From CAVRXT01 sp049644285 (lineage in GTDB: Bacteria > Acidobacteriota > Terriglobia > Acidiferrales > UBA7541), in the NCBI GenBank assembly GCA_049644285.1, contig JBARRP010000036.1, positions 20,097 through 84,096 of the forward strand: 64,000 bases of DNA, in the 5' to 3' direction. The notes under the pieces are model-generated. The model worked only from the letters and a program-made list of their open reading frames with translations. It was not told the origin of the DNA and searched no databases. Shown piece by piece: positions 54,570 through 62,549 of the stretch (position 1 is the first letter of the stretch; every line of letters begins with the position of its first letter). A program made the translations under genes and the position numbers.

Positions 54570-55441
54570 CAAAGCACGATTTTGTTGAGGGGATACTCAA
54601 CAATCCCTTCGGCGCGGGCCGCTTTGAGCCTTGGAATCAGTTGTCGGACCGCCTCTTCGTCGACGATGGTGTTGATCGCTACCCAGGAAGGCTCACTCAA
54701 CTGCGCTACAGTGGGGTTCCTCAGGGCGGGCAGGGCAGCCAGGACTCCGGGAAGGTCCTCCCGGCGCACGTTGAGCATCAAACCGACGCGGCTGTAGGCT
54801 CGAATGGCGCCTTCGAGCAGCAGCACCATGTGTTCGATCTTTTCGCGCTTCCAGCCATCCTGCCAGGCCGCGCGGTTGGCGATGAACCAGGGCGCGGACT
54901 CGAGCAGCGTATCCACGATCCGAAGATGGTTGGCGCGCAAAGAGGAACCCGTTTCGGTCACTTCCACAATGGCGTCGGCGAGCTTCGGAACTTTGACTTC
55001 GGTGGCGCCCCACGAAAACTCAACCCGCGCGCAGACTCCGTGCTTTGCCAAATAGCTCTGGGCCAAGCGGACGGCCTCGGTTGCGATTACTTTTCCTTCG
55101 AGGTCGCGCACAGTTTGAGCCGCCGAATCCTCGGCAACCGCCAATACCCAACGCACCCGGCCAAGGCTGCTTTTCGAGTAAACCAGCTCGGCGACTTCCT
55201 CCACCTCCGCGCTCGTTTCCAGGATCCAGTCCTTGCCGGTGATTCCGGCGTCGAGCGCTCCGCTCTCCACATAGCGCGGCATCTCCTGTGCGCGGACCAG
55301 CAGACACTCGAGCTCCGGGTCATCGGCGCTCGGAAAATAGCTTCGCGCGTTCACCCCGATCCGCCAGCCGGCTCGCGCAAACAGCTCGACTGTGGACTCC
55401 TGCAAGCTTCCCTTGGGGATGCCGAGCTTTAGCCGGTTCAT
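54569..55441 (-). CDS. hisG: HisG: ATP phosphoribosyltransferase, long form
   Basis: 290 residues, matching the long form with a C-terminal regulatory domain that binds histidine, so HisZ is not needed. Motifs RLKLGIPKGSL, DAGITGKDWI, AIVEVTETGSSLRAN and the C-terminal RNPTVAQLSEP. First enzyme of the pathway and the likely point of feedback inhibition. Overlaps hisI by four bases. Confidence 0.95.
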   Translation of the reverse strand: MNRLKLGIPKGSLQESTVELFARAGWRIGVNARSYFPSADDPELECLLVRAQEMPRYVESGALDAGITGKDWILETSAEVEEVAELVYSKSSLGRVRWVLAVAEDSAAQTVRDLEGKVIATEAVRLAQSYLAKHGVCARVEFSWGATEVKVPKLADAIVEVTETGSSLRANHLRIVDTLLESAPWFIANRAAWQDGWKREKIEHMVLLLEGAIRAYSRVGLMLNVRREDLPGVLAALPALRNPTVAQLSEPSWVAINTIVDEEAVRQLIPRLKAARAEGIVEYPLNKIVL

Positions 55442-55827
55442 TGTTTCCGTTCCTTTCCGCCGGCTTCTTCAGCGCAAAGCACCCGGTCGGCAATGAGTGA
55501 GACCGCACCGTCGGGCTCGAGGCGCCGGAAAAAGCAACTGCGATAACCCTCATGGCACACCGCCGCTCCCGAGAGTTCCGCGCGCACCAGGAGAGCGTCC
55601 TGATCGCAATCGACGCGCAACTCGCGCAGCAGCAGTCTTTGGCCGCTGCTTTCTCCTTTCGTCCATAGCCGCTGCCGCGAGCGGCTGAAGAACGTCACCA
55701 ACCCGCTGCGGACGGTGACCTCTAGCGCTTCCCGATTCATGAATCCAAGCATGAGAACTTCACCCGTAACGGCGTCTTGCACTACGGCCGGGATCAGGCC
55801 ATTTTCTTTCTCGAAGTCGAGGTCCAT
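55438..55827 (-). CDS. hisI: HisI: phosphoribosyl-AMP cyclohydrolase
   Basis: 129 residues, cyclohydrolase only. Motifs GEVLMLGFMNREAL, FFSRSRQRLWTKGESSGQ (usually SSGN/H), metal-binding VDCDQDALLV and CHEGYRSCFFR. The HisE pyrophosphohydrolase domain that is often fused or adjacent is absent here. It is the first structural gene of the operon. GGAG lies seven bases upstream of the ATG and only a few bases after the terminator T-tract, so translation can start only if transcription passes the attenuator. Confidence 0.92.
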   Translation of the reverse strand: MDLDFEKENGLIPAVVQDAVTGEVLMLGFMNREALEVTVRSGLVTFFSRSRQRLWTKGESSGQRLLLRELRVDCDQDALLVRAELSGAAVCHEGYRSCFFRRLEPDGAVSLIADRVLCAEEAGGKERKQ

Positions 55828-55837
55828 TTTGTCTCCG

Positions 55838-55879
55838 AAAAAACAAAAAGCCCGCTGGCGCTTGCCGCGCCAGCGGGCT
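55838..55879 (-). terminator. his operon attenuator terminator
   Basis: A perfect 13-bp stem (arms 55867-55879 and 55849-55861 on the minus strand: AGCCCGCTGGCGC with GCGCCAGCGGGCT, loop GGCAA) is followed by TTTTTGTTTTTT. It lies between the leader peptide gene and hisI, in the position of a classical attenuator. Confidence 0.9.
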
Positions 55880-55904
55880 GATGAGTCCAGCTATGCTCTG
55901 TTAG

Positions 55905-55979
55905 CTAGCCACACCGCCGCGGGCACGGGTTGGTGTGGTGATGATGGTGACCCCTCAGGTGCTGTGCCCGCAGTCGCAT
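55905..55979 (-). CDS. hisL: HisL leader peptide
   Basis: A 24-codon frame from ATG at 55979 to TAG at 55905. Codons 11-15 are CAC CAT CAT CAC CAC (plus strand 55935-55949), giving five consecutive His, with one more His at codon 7. Low charged histidyl-tRNA would stall the ribosome here. GCGGGCAC in the early codons (plus 55964-55971) is complementary to GTGCCCGC just after the His run (55919-55926), giving an 8-bp stem in the place of a 1:2 pause hairpin. The His run, stop position and terminator together make a textbook ribosome-mediated attenuator. Confidence 0.88.
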   Translation of the reverse strand: MRLRAQHLRGHHHHHTNPCPRRCG

Positions 55980-55989
55980 AACGCCATTG

Positions 55990-56018
55990 AACTTAAGGCA
56001 AGAAGCAGGCCTTGTCAA
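55990..56018 (-). promoter_or_regulatory. Candidate sigma-70-type promoter of the his operon
   Basis: On the minus strand, perfect -35 TTGACA (56018-56013), a 17-base spacer and TAAGTT (55995-55990) as a weak -10. The predicted start lies only about four to six bases before the hisL ATG, so the leader peptide may be read from a nearly leaderless message. A second perfect TTGACA is at 56040-56035 but has no good -10. Confidence 0.5.
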
Positions 56019-56046
56019 GCGCCGATTCTGTCTCTGTCAAAGCTCC

Positions 56047-56088
56047 TTAGAAATGTCCCCTTGCTTAGCTCGTTAGAAGTGTCCCCTT
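56047..56088. repeat. Tandem IS-end-like repeats
   Basis: TTAGAAATGTCCCCTT (56047-56062) and TTAGAAGTGTCCCCTT (56073-56088) are direct repeats 26 bases apart with one mismatch. Tandem short repeats of this type occur at the ends of IS21/IS481-like elements. No transposase gene is present, so this is read as a possible leftover end. Confidence 0.4.
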
Positions 56089-56694
56089 TTCGATTTCGTA
56101 TTGGTTCGTTGTGTGTTGATCCCTGTGTGGGCTGCCAGCCGCTGCCGCCGCGGTTGACGAATTTTCGCTTCCTGTTTAAAGTAGAAAAGGAGGTCGCGCC
56201 CGCGGCCTTTTTCGTTGCCTCCCATCGGCTGGGAGGTCGTACAATTGGTAGTACATCAGACTCTGGAACTGCACTGTCCCCGGTGCAAACAAAGGGCCTA
56301 ATCTGACAGCACAAGACTTATCGGTTGCTAGCGGTCGGTTCCGGTAGTGTTCGAGTGACTGCAACAACGGAAGAACAACGGAAGTTTGCCGCAAGTTTTT
56401 TTAAGATTGATTGCTGTCGTTCATCGTGGTCTTTGGTCTATCGAGCAAGGAATTCCGCTCCAAATGGCCCCCTGACATTATTTGAACAGGTCAGGCACGT
56501 GGCCTCTGCCACTCTTGCCCGCCCTAGCCCCGCTCCCGACCACCCGATACCCAGAACCCGGCTCCGCTGGTTTGAAGCCTCCTAGAACCTTTTTGACCAA
56601 CCCCGCCTGCCATTGGGTGAACAGGCCGAGCCTGCCGTGGCGCAGGTTTTCCAACCGTTGAGCCAGAAGCACTCGGCGGGAAGGGTCGAACCGC
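56089..56694. other. Gene-poor stretch containing a decayed tRNA
   Basis: About 600 bases with no convincing protein gene on either strand; open frames are short and unlike known families. Apart from the tRNA-like sequence at 56230-56302 I see no structured element. Confidence 0.45.
56230..56302 (+). pseudogene. Decayed tRNA-Gln (CUG anticodon)
   Basis: The 5' half folds as a tRNA: acceptor strand TGGGAGG (56230-56236), D-arm GTAC-AATTGGTA-GTAC (56239-56254), anticodon strand TCAGA and loop CTCTGGA (56261-56267) with CUG anticodon. The 3' half does not: the anticodon stem return reads ACTGC in place of TCTGA, a TGCAAAC sequence stands where TTCAAAT-type T-loop is expected, and the acceptor return does not pair. 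A functional tRNA is unlikely. The site could be an integration scar. Confidence 0.5.
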
Positions 56695-57069
56695 TCATTG
56701 GCATACCTCCCACCCCTCTGGCGGCTGCTGTGGCGATCGTTCTCGGATGGATTGTGGGTAAGGGGAGGGTGGATTATTGGCAACGGGTGCCCAGGATCCG
56801 TCCAGGAACTCCATCACGATATACGCCTGACCGTTTTCCTCGCCGATGTTATAAATCGTGCAGATGTTCGGGTGGTTGAGCGCGGAAGCCGCCTCCGCTT
56901 CTCGGCGGAACCGTTCGAGTGCCTGATGGTCGCGGACCAAATCTTCTGGAAGAAACTTTAAGGCGACGGGGCGATGCAGCCGCGTGTCCTCGGCCTTGTA
57001 CACCACGCCCATGCCTGCGCCACCGACTTTTTCGAGGATGGGATAGTGCGAGATGGTCTGGCCAATCAT
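56695..57069 (-). pseudogene. Truncated Ser/Thr protein kinase (N-lobe only)
   Basis: 124 residues. The start is a standard Hanks-type N-lobe: EKVGGAGMGVVYKAED glycine loop, VALKFL with the ATP lysine, ERFRREAEAASALNHPNI helix C with its Glu, and YIVMEFLDG hinge. Sequence then changes to an unrelated Pro-rich tail (ANNPPSPYPQS) and stops, so the catalytic loop, DFG and C-lobe are missing. It cannot be an active kinase. Acidobacteria usually have many such kinases, and this looks like a remnant after a deletion or recombination. Confidence 0.75.
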
Positions 57070-57304
57070 CGGAAGGGTACCGCCTCTGGGCGGTCATCTT
57101 AGGTCGCACTGGCAGGCAAGTCAACGAAGGGAATCCCGTCCTATGTTCCGAAATCCTCGAGAAATCCTTGGAAAGCGCAAAGGCTAAGGTGATCGTTTCC
57201 CTGACGTTTCTCTGCCAACGTTAATTGTATTTTTTTTTGAGTGGTGTCTAATGGCTTCGGACTTTGAACGGTTGCAAAATGGCCCCTTTCAGTCGGCCAG
57301 CGTC

Positions 57305-57319
57305 GTCCCAATTTGGGAC
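57305..57319. promoter_or_regulatory. Palindromic candidate enhancer site
   Basis: GTCCCAATTTGGGAC is a perfect palindrome around a central T. Its core TCCCA-N3-TGGGA is the same as in the repeat at 23367-23379. It lies 75 bases upstream of the -24 element, where enhancer-binding proteins of the NtrC family usually bind. Confidence 0.55.
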
Positions 57320-57393
57320 AAGGACATCCTGAAAACGAGCATCCGGGACGAACGCATCGCATACTAAGTGACCTAGCATGCGACACTTAGCAT

Positions 57394-57409
57394 TGGCATG
57401 TGCGGTGCT
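57394..57409 (+). promoter_or_regulatory. Candidate sigma-54 promoter of the ADOP permease gene
   Basis: TGGCAT-N5-GTGCT with GG (57395-57396) and GC (57407-57408) exactly ten bases apart, differing from TGGCAC-N5-TTGCT at two positions. The predicted start near 57420 leaves a short leader with a GGAGGGAG ribosome site before the ATG at 57438. Together with the palindrome upstream this is a convincing sigma-54 arrangement. Confidence 0.6.
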
Positions 57410-57437
57410 ATTTTCATAGGCAAGATGGAGGGAGAAC

Positions 57438-59921
57438 ATGTCATTTTTTCGCGATCTGAGAGTTGCGTGCCTCTCGCTCCAGCGCACGCAGGGGCTTGCG
57501 ATCATCGTGATCGTTACGCTGGCGCTAGGCATAGGGGCCAACGCGGCCATCTTCACGCTGGTGCGCGGCGTGCTGCTAAAGCCTCTCGTCAACCGCGACG
57601 AGGACCGGCTGATCTATATCCGGCAGAGCGCCCCGGGCATCGGCGACGAAAACTCCACGTTTTCCGTACCCGAAATCCAGGATTTGCGCGCCGAGGTGAA
57701 AACCCTGAAGGCGTTCGGCGACTTCTCCACCATGGGTTTCACCATGATCGGTCTCGGTGAGCCTCGCGAAATTCAGGGTGGCGTTGTCGGCGGCTCGTAT
57801 TTCGACGTGATGGGTCTTCATCCCGTCCTCGGGCGCCTCATCGGGCCTCAAGACGACGGTCCCAAAGCCCCCGGCGTCGTCGTTCTTACGTATCGTTTCT
57901 GGACGACCACTCTTAAGAGAGATCCTTCCGTCATCGGCAAAACCGTTCGCCTAGGCAGCATAGGTGATCGGTCTGCGACAGTCATTGGCGTCCTCGAACC
58001 CTGCGTGCCATATCCCCAAGATACCGAAATCATCGCCAACGTGGTCACCAGCCCGCATCACCTTTCCGCAACCATGGTCACCGGCCGCGTCCATCGCATG
58101 ACTGAGCTCTTTGGGCGTCTCGCTCCCGGTGTCACCCTCGATCAAGCTCGCGCCGAGTTGCGCTCCGTCTACAGCACGATGAAGAAAAACCACCCGGAAG
58201 CTTATGCGAATCAAGCGGACTTCCAGATTGGGGCCAAGCTGCTTCGCGACGAGATCACGTCGGGCGCAAGGACCGTCCTGCTGGTGCTGCTGGCAGCGTC
58301 AGCGCTGGTCTTCATCATCGCGTGTTCCAACGTGGCCAACCTGATTCTCGCACGGACGGTTCGCCGCGAAGGCGAGCTGGCTATCCGTGCGGCGCTCGGC
58401 GCAAGCAGAGGTGCATTGCGCCGCATGCTGTTGGCCGAAAGCCTTCTGCTTTGCGGCGCCGGCGCCGCGCTCGGTGTAATGAGCGCGCAGCCGATGGTGG
58501 TCATCCTGGCCCGGTATGCCTCGCGCTTCTCGGTTCGTGCGCTCGATTTGACGGTCGATTCCAGCCTGCTCTGGGTGGGAGCGGCGTTGGCGATCGTCGC
58601 CGCGGTGATTTTGGCGTTTGTCCCGCGCCTGCCGTCGGCCGACACGTCCAGTGGCCTGAGCCTATCGAGCGGCAGCATCCGGATCACCAACAGCACGAGC
58701 CGCCGCCAGCGGATCTTCGCGGTGACACAAATCGCCGCGTCCTTCGTGCTGCTGGCCGGCGCAAGTATGTTGATCACTACGCTGATCGCGCTGCAAACGG
58801 CACAAACGGGTCTCGACACGCGCCACGTCCTCGCCATCAACGTTCCCGCTATGTCCTACGGAAAAACGCCTCAGCAAGTCGTCGATTTCTACAAGGAATC
58901 GATTCGTCGCATTGATGTGCTACCGGGCGTGAGCAAGACCGCGTTCGGCAACGTCGTTCCCTGGCGCGACGGTGGCCCCGGTCCCGGTCTTCAATTCTCC
59001 GGGGATGGTCACGTCCATGCCCCCGGCGTAGAGGATCCTCGCGCGCAGTGGCGTGTCATCTCTCCAGGATTTTTTGCTGCGCTCGGCGTTCCCATCATCG
59101 CTGGCCGCGATTTCAACGCGCTCGATGACCAAGGTAAAAAAGAGCCCGTCGTTATCGTCAGCGAGACTCTCGCACAGCGTATGTTCCCCAATCAGGATGC
59201 CGTCAATCGGCATGTCTATTGGACGGATCCCGTGTTGCAATTCATCCCCGGGACCGAACTCGAAAAGTCGCGTTTTATGGCGCCGCACCGCATCGTCGGT
59301 GTCACCGCTGATATTGACGACGGACACGTCGTTCCTGAGCCCACCCTCACGGTCTATAGCCCCTTTGAAGAGGGTCCCATCTTTGGTGGTCGCCTCTTCA
59401 TCCACACCCGCGCAAATCCTTATGCGCTGGTCACGCCGGTCACACGCATAATTCGCGATATGTCCGCCGATCAGCCCGTTGAGCACGCTGCCACTCTCGA
59501 AGACATCCGCGCCGAAGTGCTCACGCCAGACCGTTTGAACTCGCTGGTGTTCGGCGTGTTCGCCGCTGTTGCGTTGGCGATTGCGGTGGTAGGCGTCGCG
59601 GGCGTGCTAGCGTTTTCGGTGAGCGCGCGCACGCGGGAATTCGGCATCCGGCTAGCGCTTGGATCGCTGCCCCAGCATCTCCTTAGAGGTGTCATCGCAG
59701 AAGGCGCGGTGATGGCTGCGGCGGGCGTCCTCGCAGGCGCGGCATTCGGGTTCGTGGTGGCGCGTTTGGCGGGCAGGTATTTCCCGGACGTGAAGATGCC
59801 GGGCGCCTTACCTGTGACAGTCTCTGCGTTCGTGCTGCTGACGGTCGCGGTCCTCGCGTCGATGCTGCCGGCGGCACGTGCCGCGCGCGTCGATGTCATA
59901 GAAGCGCTGCGCTCGGAGTGA
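57438..59921 (+). CDS. ADOP-family duplicated MacB/FtsX permease
   Basis: 827 residues, a normal size for the group. N-terminal RDLRVACLSL and VTLALGIGANAAIFTLVRGVLLKPL are the family signature; a MacB-type core (about 50-240), an FtsX domain (about 280-400; LARTVRREGELAIRAALGAS), a second core (about 440-650) and a second FtsX domain (about 690-820; SARTREFGIRLALGSLPQHLL). These permeases, expanded in Acidobacteria, usually have no ATPase gene beside them, as here. The role may be export or mechanotransmission. Preceded by a sigma-54-type promoter; sigma-54 control of such a gene is notable. Confidence 0.92.
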   Translation: MSFFRDLRVACLSLQRTQGLAIIVIVTLALGIGANAAIFTLVRGVLLKPLVNRDEDRLIYIRQSAPGIGDENSTFSVPEIQDLRAEVKTLKAFGDFSTMGFTMIGLGEPREIQGGVVGGSYFDVMGLHPVLGRLIGPQDDGPKAPGVVVLTYRFWTTTLKRDPSVIGKTVRLGSIGDRSATVIGVLEPCVPYPQDTEIIANVVTSPHHLSATMVTGRVHRMTELFGRLAPGVTLDQARAELRSVYSTMKKNHPEAYANQADFQIGAKLLRDEITSGARTVLLVLLAASALVFIIACSNVANLILARTVRREGELAIRAALGASRGALRRMLLAESLLLCGAGAALGVMSAQPMVVILARYASRFSVRALDLTVDSSLLWVGAALAIVAAVILAFVPRLPSADTSSGLSLSSGSIRITNSTSRRQRIFAVTQIAASFVLLAGASMLITTLIALQTAQTGLDTRHVLAINVPAMSYGKTPQQVVDFYKESIRRIDVLPGVSKTAFGNVVPWRDGGPGPGLQFSGDGHVHAPGVEDPRAQWRVISPGFFAALGVPIIAGRDFNALDDQGKKEPVVIVSETLAQRMFPNQDAVNRHVYWTDPVLQFIPGTELEKSRFMAPHRIVGVTADIDDGHVVPEPTLTVYSPFEEGPIFGGRLFIHTRANPYALVTPVTRIIRDMSADQPVEHAATLEDIRAEVLTPDRLNSLVFGVFAAVALAIAVVGVAGVLAFSVSARTREFGIRLALGSLPQHLLRGVIAEGAVMAAAGVLAGAAFGFVVARLAGRYFPDVKMPGALPVTVSAFVLLTVAVLASMLPAARAARVDVIEALRSE

Positions 59922-60575
59922 GGTTGACCGGTTGGTCAGGCTTTTGGAGTAAAGCATCTGTGCGAAACAGAAAGGCACTGGTTCTGGTATCGGGAACCTG
60001 CCCGGATGAAGGCTGCATAAGGTTCTGAAATTCCAAGGGCTGATTGTAAGGCCGAAATCGTAACACCCGCAAGGCGTGGCTGAATCCTGCTGATGTACGT
60101 TTTCCTATCGAGCCATGCAAATTTCTGGGACGGTTTCCAGTTCCGAATAGCATGAACGTGCGAGAGCGACCTTCCCTTTCTGCGGTGACTCTCGTCAGAG
60201 ATGTGGCTCGCGAACCCGAGGAAGTAGATTCTGTTGCGGGAGGGATGCATCGATCGCTGCATGGCGCCGGCACCATTCGGCTCGCGCCTCTCGTAACTGG
60301 ATAACAAACGCCTCCCGCGCCGGCTCACCGAAATTGGTAAGAGATTTTTTAAGGCAAGGTCCGTCTAAGCAGCCGAGCATTCCACTTCCGAGGCCAGCGA
60401 GGGGCGATTTATTTTGGAAGTTGCCAAGGCCGAGGTCTTCCACAGCAGGAGGTGTCGCCCGAGCCCGCTCAATTTCGGCTTTACAGCCTCCGCGCCCGTC
60501 CCGATGCCTTCGCGAATTGTTCTATTACCGGACGACTGGCCGGAAGCGCACAGGGACCTTAAAAGGAGAATAACA
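59922..60575. other. Gene-free stretch between permease and DinB genes
   Basis: 654 bases. Short open frames occur on the minus strand but none resembles a known protein or has a good ribosome site. I see no RNA gene. A promoter for the DinB gene should lie near its end. Confidence 0.4.
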
Positions 60576-61172
60576 ATGAAAAGGCTTTTGCTTTCAGCTC
60601 TAGTGCTCGCCCTCCTTGCGACTGGCGGGGCAGCACGGGCCGCACAGTCCAACGATAAAACCCCGCCAAGCTATGACATGAAGCCGCAGAGTCTCCAAGA
60701 CCTTGAAAACCTTCACAAGAAGTTCGTCAGTCTTGCCGAAGCCATCCCGCCGGGCAAGTACAATTGGCGCCCCTCAGAAGGCGCGCGCTCCTTCGCCGAA
60801 GTCTTTCTCCACGTCTCGGGCGAACGCTACCAGATCCTCAACCTGATGGGTACGCCGCTGCCGTCGGGATTCGACGGGAAAACCTTCGAAAAATCCACAA
60901 CCGATAAGGCCCAAATCATCGATCAATTGAATAGGTCGTGGGACTACGCCAAGGCGGCAATTAATGGTATGACGAACGCCGATTTCGCAAAGCCGCTGCC
61001 GAAACTGGGCCCGGACGCCAATGCCGGCGACGTCGTCTATATCCTCGTCGCGGACGCGCACGAGCACCTAGGCCAGTCTATTGCCTATGCGCGCGTGAAT
61101 GGCGTCGTCCCGCCTTGGACCGTCGCAGCGCAGAAGGCAGCCGAGAAGAAGGATCAGCGACAGAAGCAATAG
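60576..61172 (+). CDS. Exported DinB-family protein
   Basis: 198 residues from ATG at 60576, with AAAGGAGAA eight bases upstream; the frame is open further upstream but this start gives a signal peptide (LLLSALVLALLATGGAARA). The mature part is a DinB-type four-helix bundle: LENLHKKFVSLAEAIP, YNWRPSEGARSFAEVFLHVSGE with a metal-binding His, and VADAHEHLGQSIAYARVNGVVPPW with the second His pair. DinB-like proteins are metal-dependent, some acting as thiol transferases. Periplasmic versions are common in Acidobacteria. Confidence 0.85.
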   Translation: MKRLLLSALVLALLATGGAARAAQSNDKTPPSYDMKPQSLQDLENLHKKFVSLAEAIPPGKYNWRPSEGARSFAEVFLHVSGERYQILNLMGTPLPSGFDGKTFEKSTTDKAQIIDQLNRSWDYAKAAINGMTNADFAKPLPKLGPDANAGDVVYILVADAHEHLGQSIAYARVNGVVPPWTVAAQKAAEKKDQRQKQ

Positions 61173-61249
61173 CGCGCAAGACGAAAATTAACTTTCGAGG
61201 CACGGCGAATCTAACTGGGCCACGTTGACGGCATCAGCTGCGCCGAAAG

Positions 61250-62023
61250 TCACTCCTCGTCCTGCAGGGTACTTGTGCGTACCAGCCGCTCAAACTCCGC
61301 GCCCACGCGCCGCCGAAACTCGAGCGCTTGCTCTACGCTCGCTGCATCCAAAGCGCGCCGCGATTAGTGAAGGAGCCATCCCGGAAGGTCGAGCGCCAAT
61401 ATAGGCTGCGGCCCGGCCCTCTCCTTCTTGCTTGTTCGCACTGATTCTGCGCCGACGGCCACAATGCCGACCGCTCGCCCGGTGCTGTTCAGGATCGGCG
61501 AGCCCGACATTCCGGCCTCAGTCGGGTCAATGGACAGCGAGCTGCCGTAGCAGCCCAAGAATAGACGCAGAGTCGTGCGAACCAGTGCCCGTCGAGCGCC
61601 AGCACCCATCCCGGGCCGCTCCGGGCTCTGCCAATCGGAAGAGCTGGGACGTTGTCGGTTAACGCATAGTATGGTCTTCGAGGTGTTCTTCATCGGGGCA
61701 GCCGAGCACTGCTATATCCGCAACGGGATCCGCGAACAGGCACTCAGCCCACACATCTTTTTGGTGCCGTCAAGACTTCCCAGGAGCTTTGTGTAGGTCC
61801 GGTTCGAGGTATGCGACGCCGCATGAGCGGGCGGCAATTTCGGTAGACAATGTGCCGCAGTGACCACCGAGCGCTTCACAAAAAACCGCCTCGACAACAG
61901 CTTTACGGGCGACTTGAAACGTGGGAGTTTCACACGATACTCAATCACAAAGCCGCGGCCGTCACCCACTTTCACGACGCAGCTAGGACTAGGACAATGT
62001 TGACCCAGGATTTGAATCTGCAC
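61250..62023 (-). pseudogene. Frameshifted trypsin-like serine protease
   Basis: The three catalytic regions of a chymotrypsin-fold protease appear in order but in different frames: VVTAAHC (His) in the frame that starts at 62023; DPVADIAVLG (Asp) in a second frame around 61700-61740; EAGMSGSPILNSTGRAVGIV (Ser) in the frame 61364-61693; and a C-terminal helix (LDAASVEQALEFRRRVGAEFERL) in yet another frame ending at 61250. At least three shifts are needed, so it is very likely a pseudogene, unless the assembly is poor here. Confidence 0.75.
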
Positions 62024-62158
62024 AGAGAAACCTCCACGTTGATTTCGCTCGAGGCGGGCAGTGGGTTTCTCGACGTGAAGGTTTGCGCCCGCGTTGCGGC
62101 TGGGGAGAGTCTGCCTGATTTCGACGTCAAACGCAAGGATCGTATCGCGAAGATGCGG

Positions 62159-62425
62159 TCACGATTCGATGCTCTCCACTATTTTTCGAATCGTCATCCT
62201 CGCCAGCCGCCTAAGCGCGATCGCTTCGGCGCTCCGCTCGCCATGCCGGTAGCTATTCATTTTGGACCGGCTCTTGCCGATCGACGTCCTGGGGCCGGTG
62301 CTGTGTTCCCACGGCCGGACACGCAGAATAGATTTCCGCAACGCGTCAAGACCCTGCCGGGTTAGACGGTAACGTCTTCGGCGGTGAGGGTTTCTTGTCA
62401 TCCTGATTTCCAGTTCGTTCGCCAT
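62159..62425 (-). CDS. Small phage/accessory-type hypothetical protein
   Basis: 88 residues from ATG at 62425. Strongly basic. It contains VRPWEHSTGPRTSIGKSRSK followed by MNSYRHGERSAEAIALRRL, a pattern (STGPRT..GK..N..HG) I know from small proteins encoded near phage packaging genes and in mobile regions. Function is unknown. Overlaps a second short frame upstream. Confidence 0.5.
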   Translation of the reverse strand: MANELEIRMTRNPHRRRRYRLTRQGLDALRKSILRVRPWEHSTGPRTSIGKSRSKMNSYRHGERSAEAIALRRLARMTIRKIVESIES

Positions 62426-62549
62426 TTTTTTTCGCTCCCACCGGATCGCCCAGATTGATCTGTTGCGCGCCAACGTTGCCTTGCTTGATCGCGACGACCG
62501 CTTGTTGCAGGCATAGGGGTCCTACTCCGCAGGCACACCATAAATGCAT
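62346..62549 (-). pseudogene. Possible C-terminal fragment of an accessory protein
   Basis: A 67-residue frame whose middle reads LQQAVVAIKQGNVGAQQINL, similar to the C-terminal QANV..QQVN motif of a family often found upstream of STGPRT-HG proteins. It overlaps the gene at 62159-62425 and lacks the N-terminal part of the family. Kept as a weak call. Confidence 0.3.

Larger units (their letters stand above)
57070..57437 (+). other. Upstream control region of the ADOP permease gene
   Basis: 368 bases without a gene. The downstream part carries the palindrome and sigma-54-like promoter listed separately. A run of nine T (near 57230) follows the kinase remnant region. Nothing else recognised. 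Confidence 0.5.

Noticed and set aside
55935..55949. GTGGTGATGATGGTG run as a possible microsatellite or engineered His tag
   Set aside because: It falls in frame inside a 24-codon leader peptide directly upstream of an attenuator and the his operon, which explains it fully.
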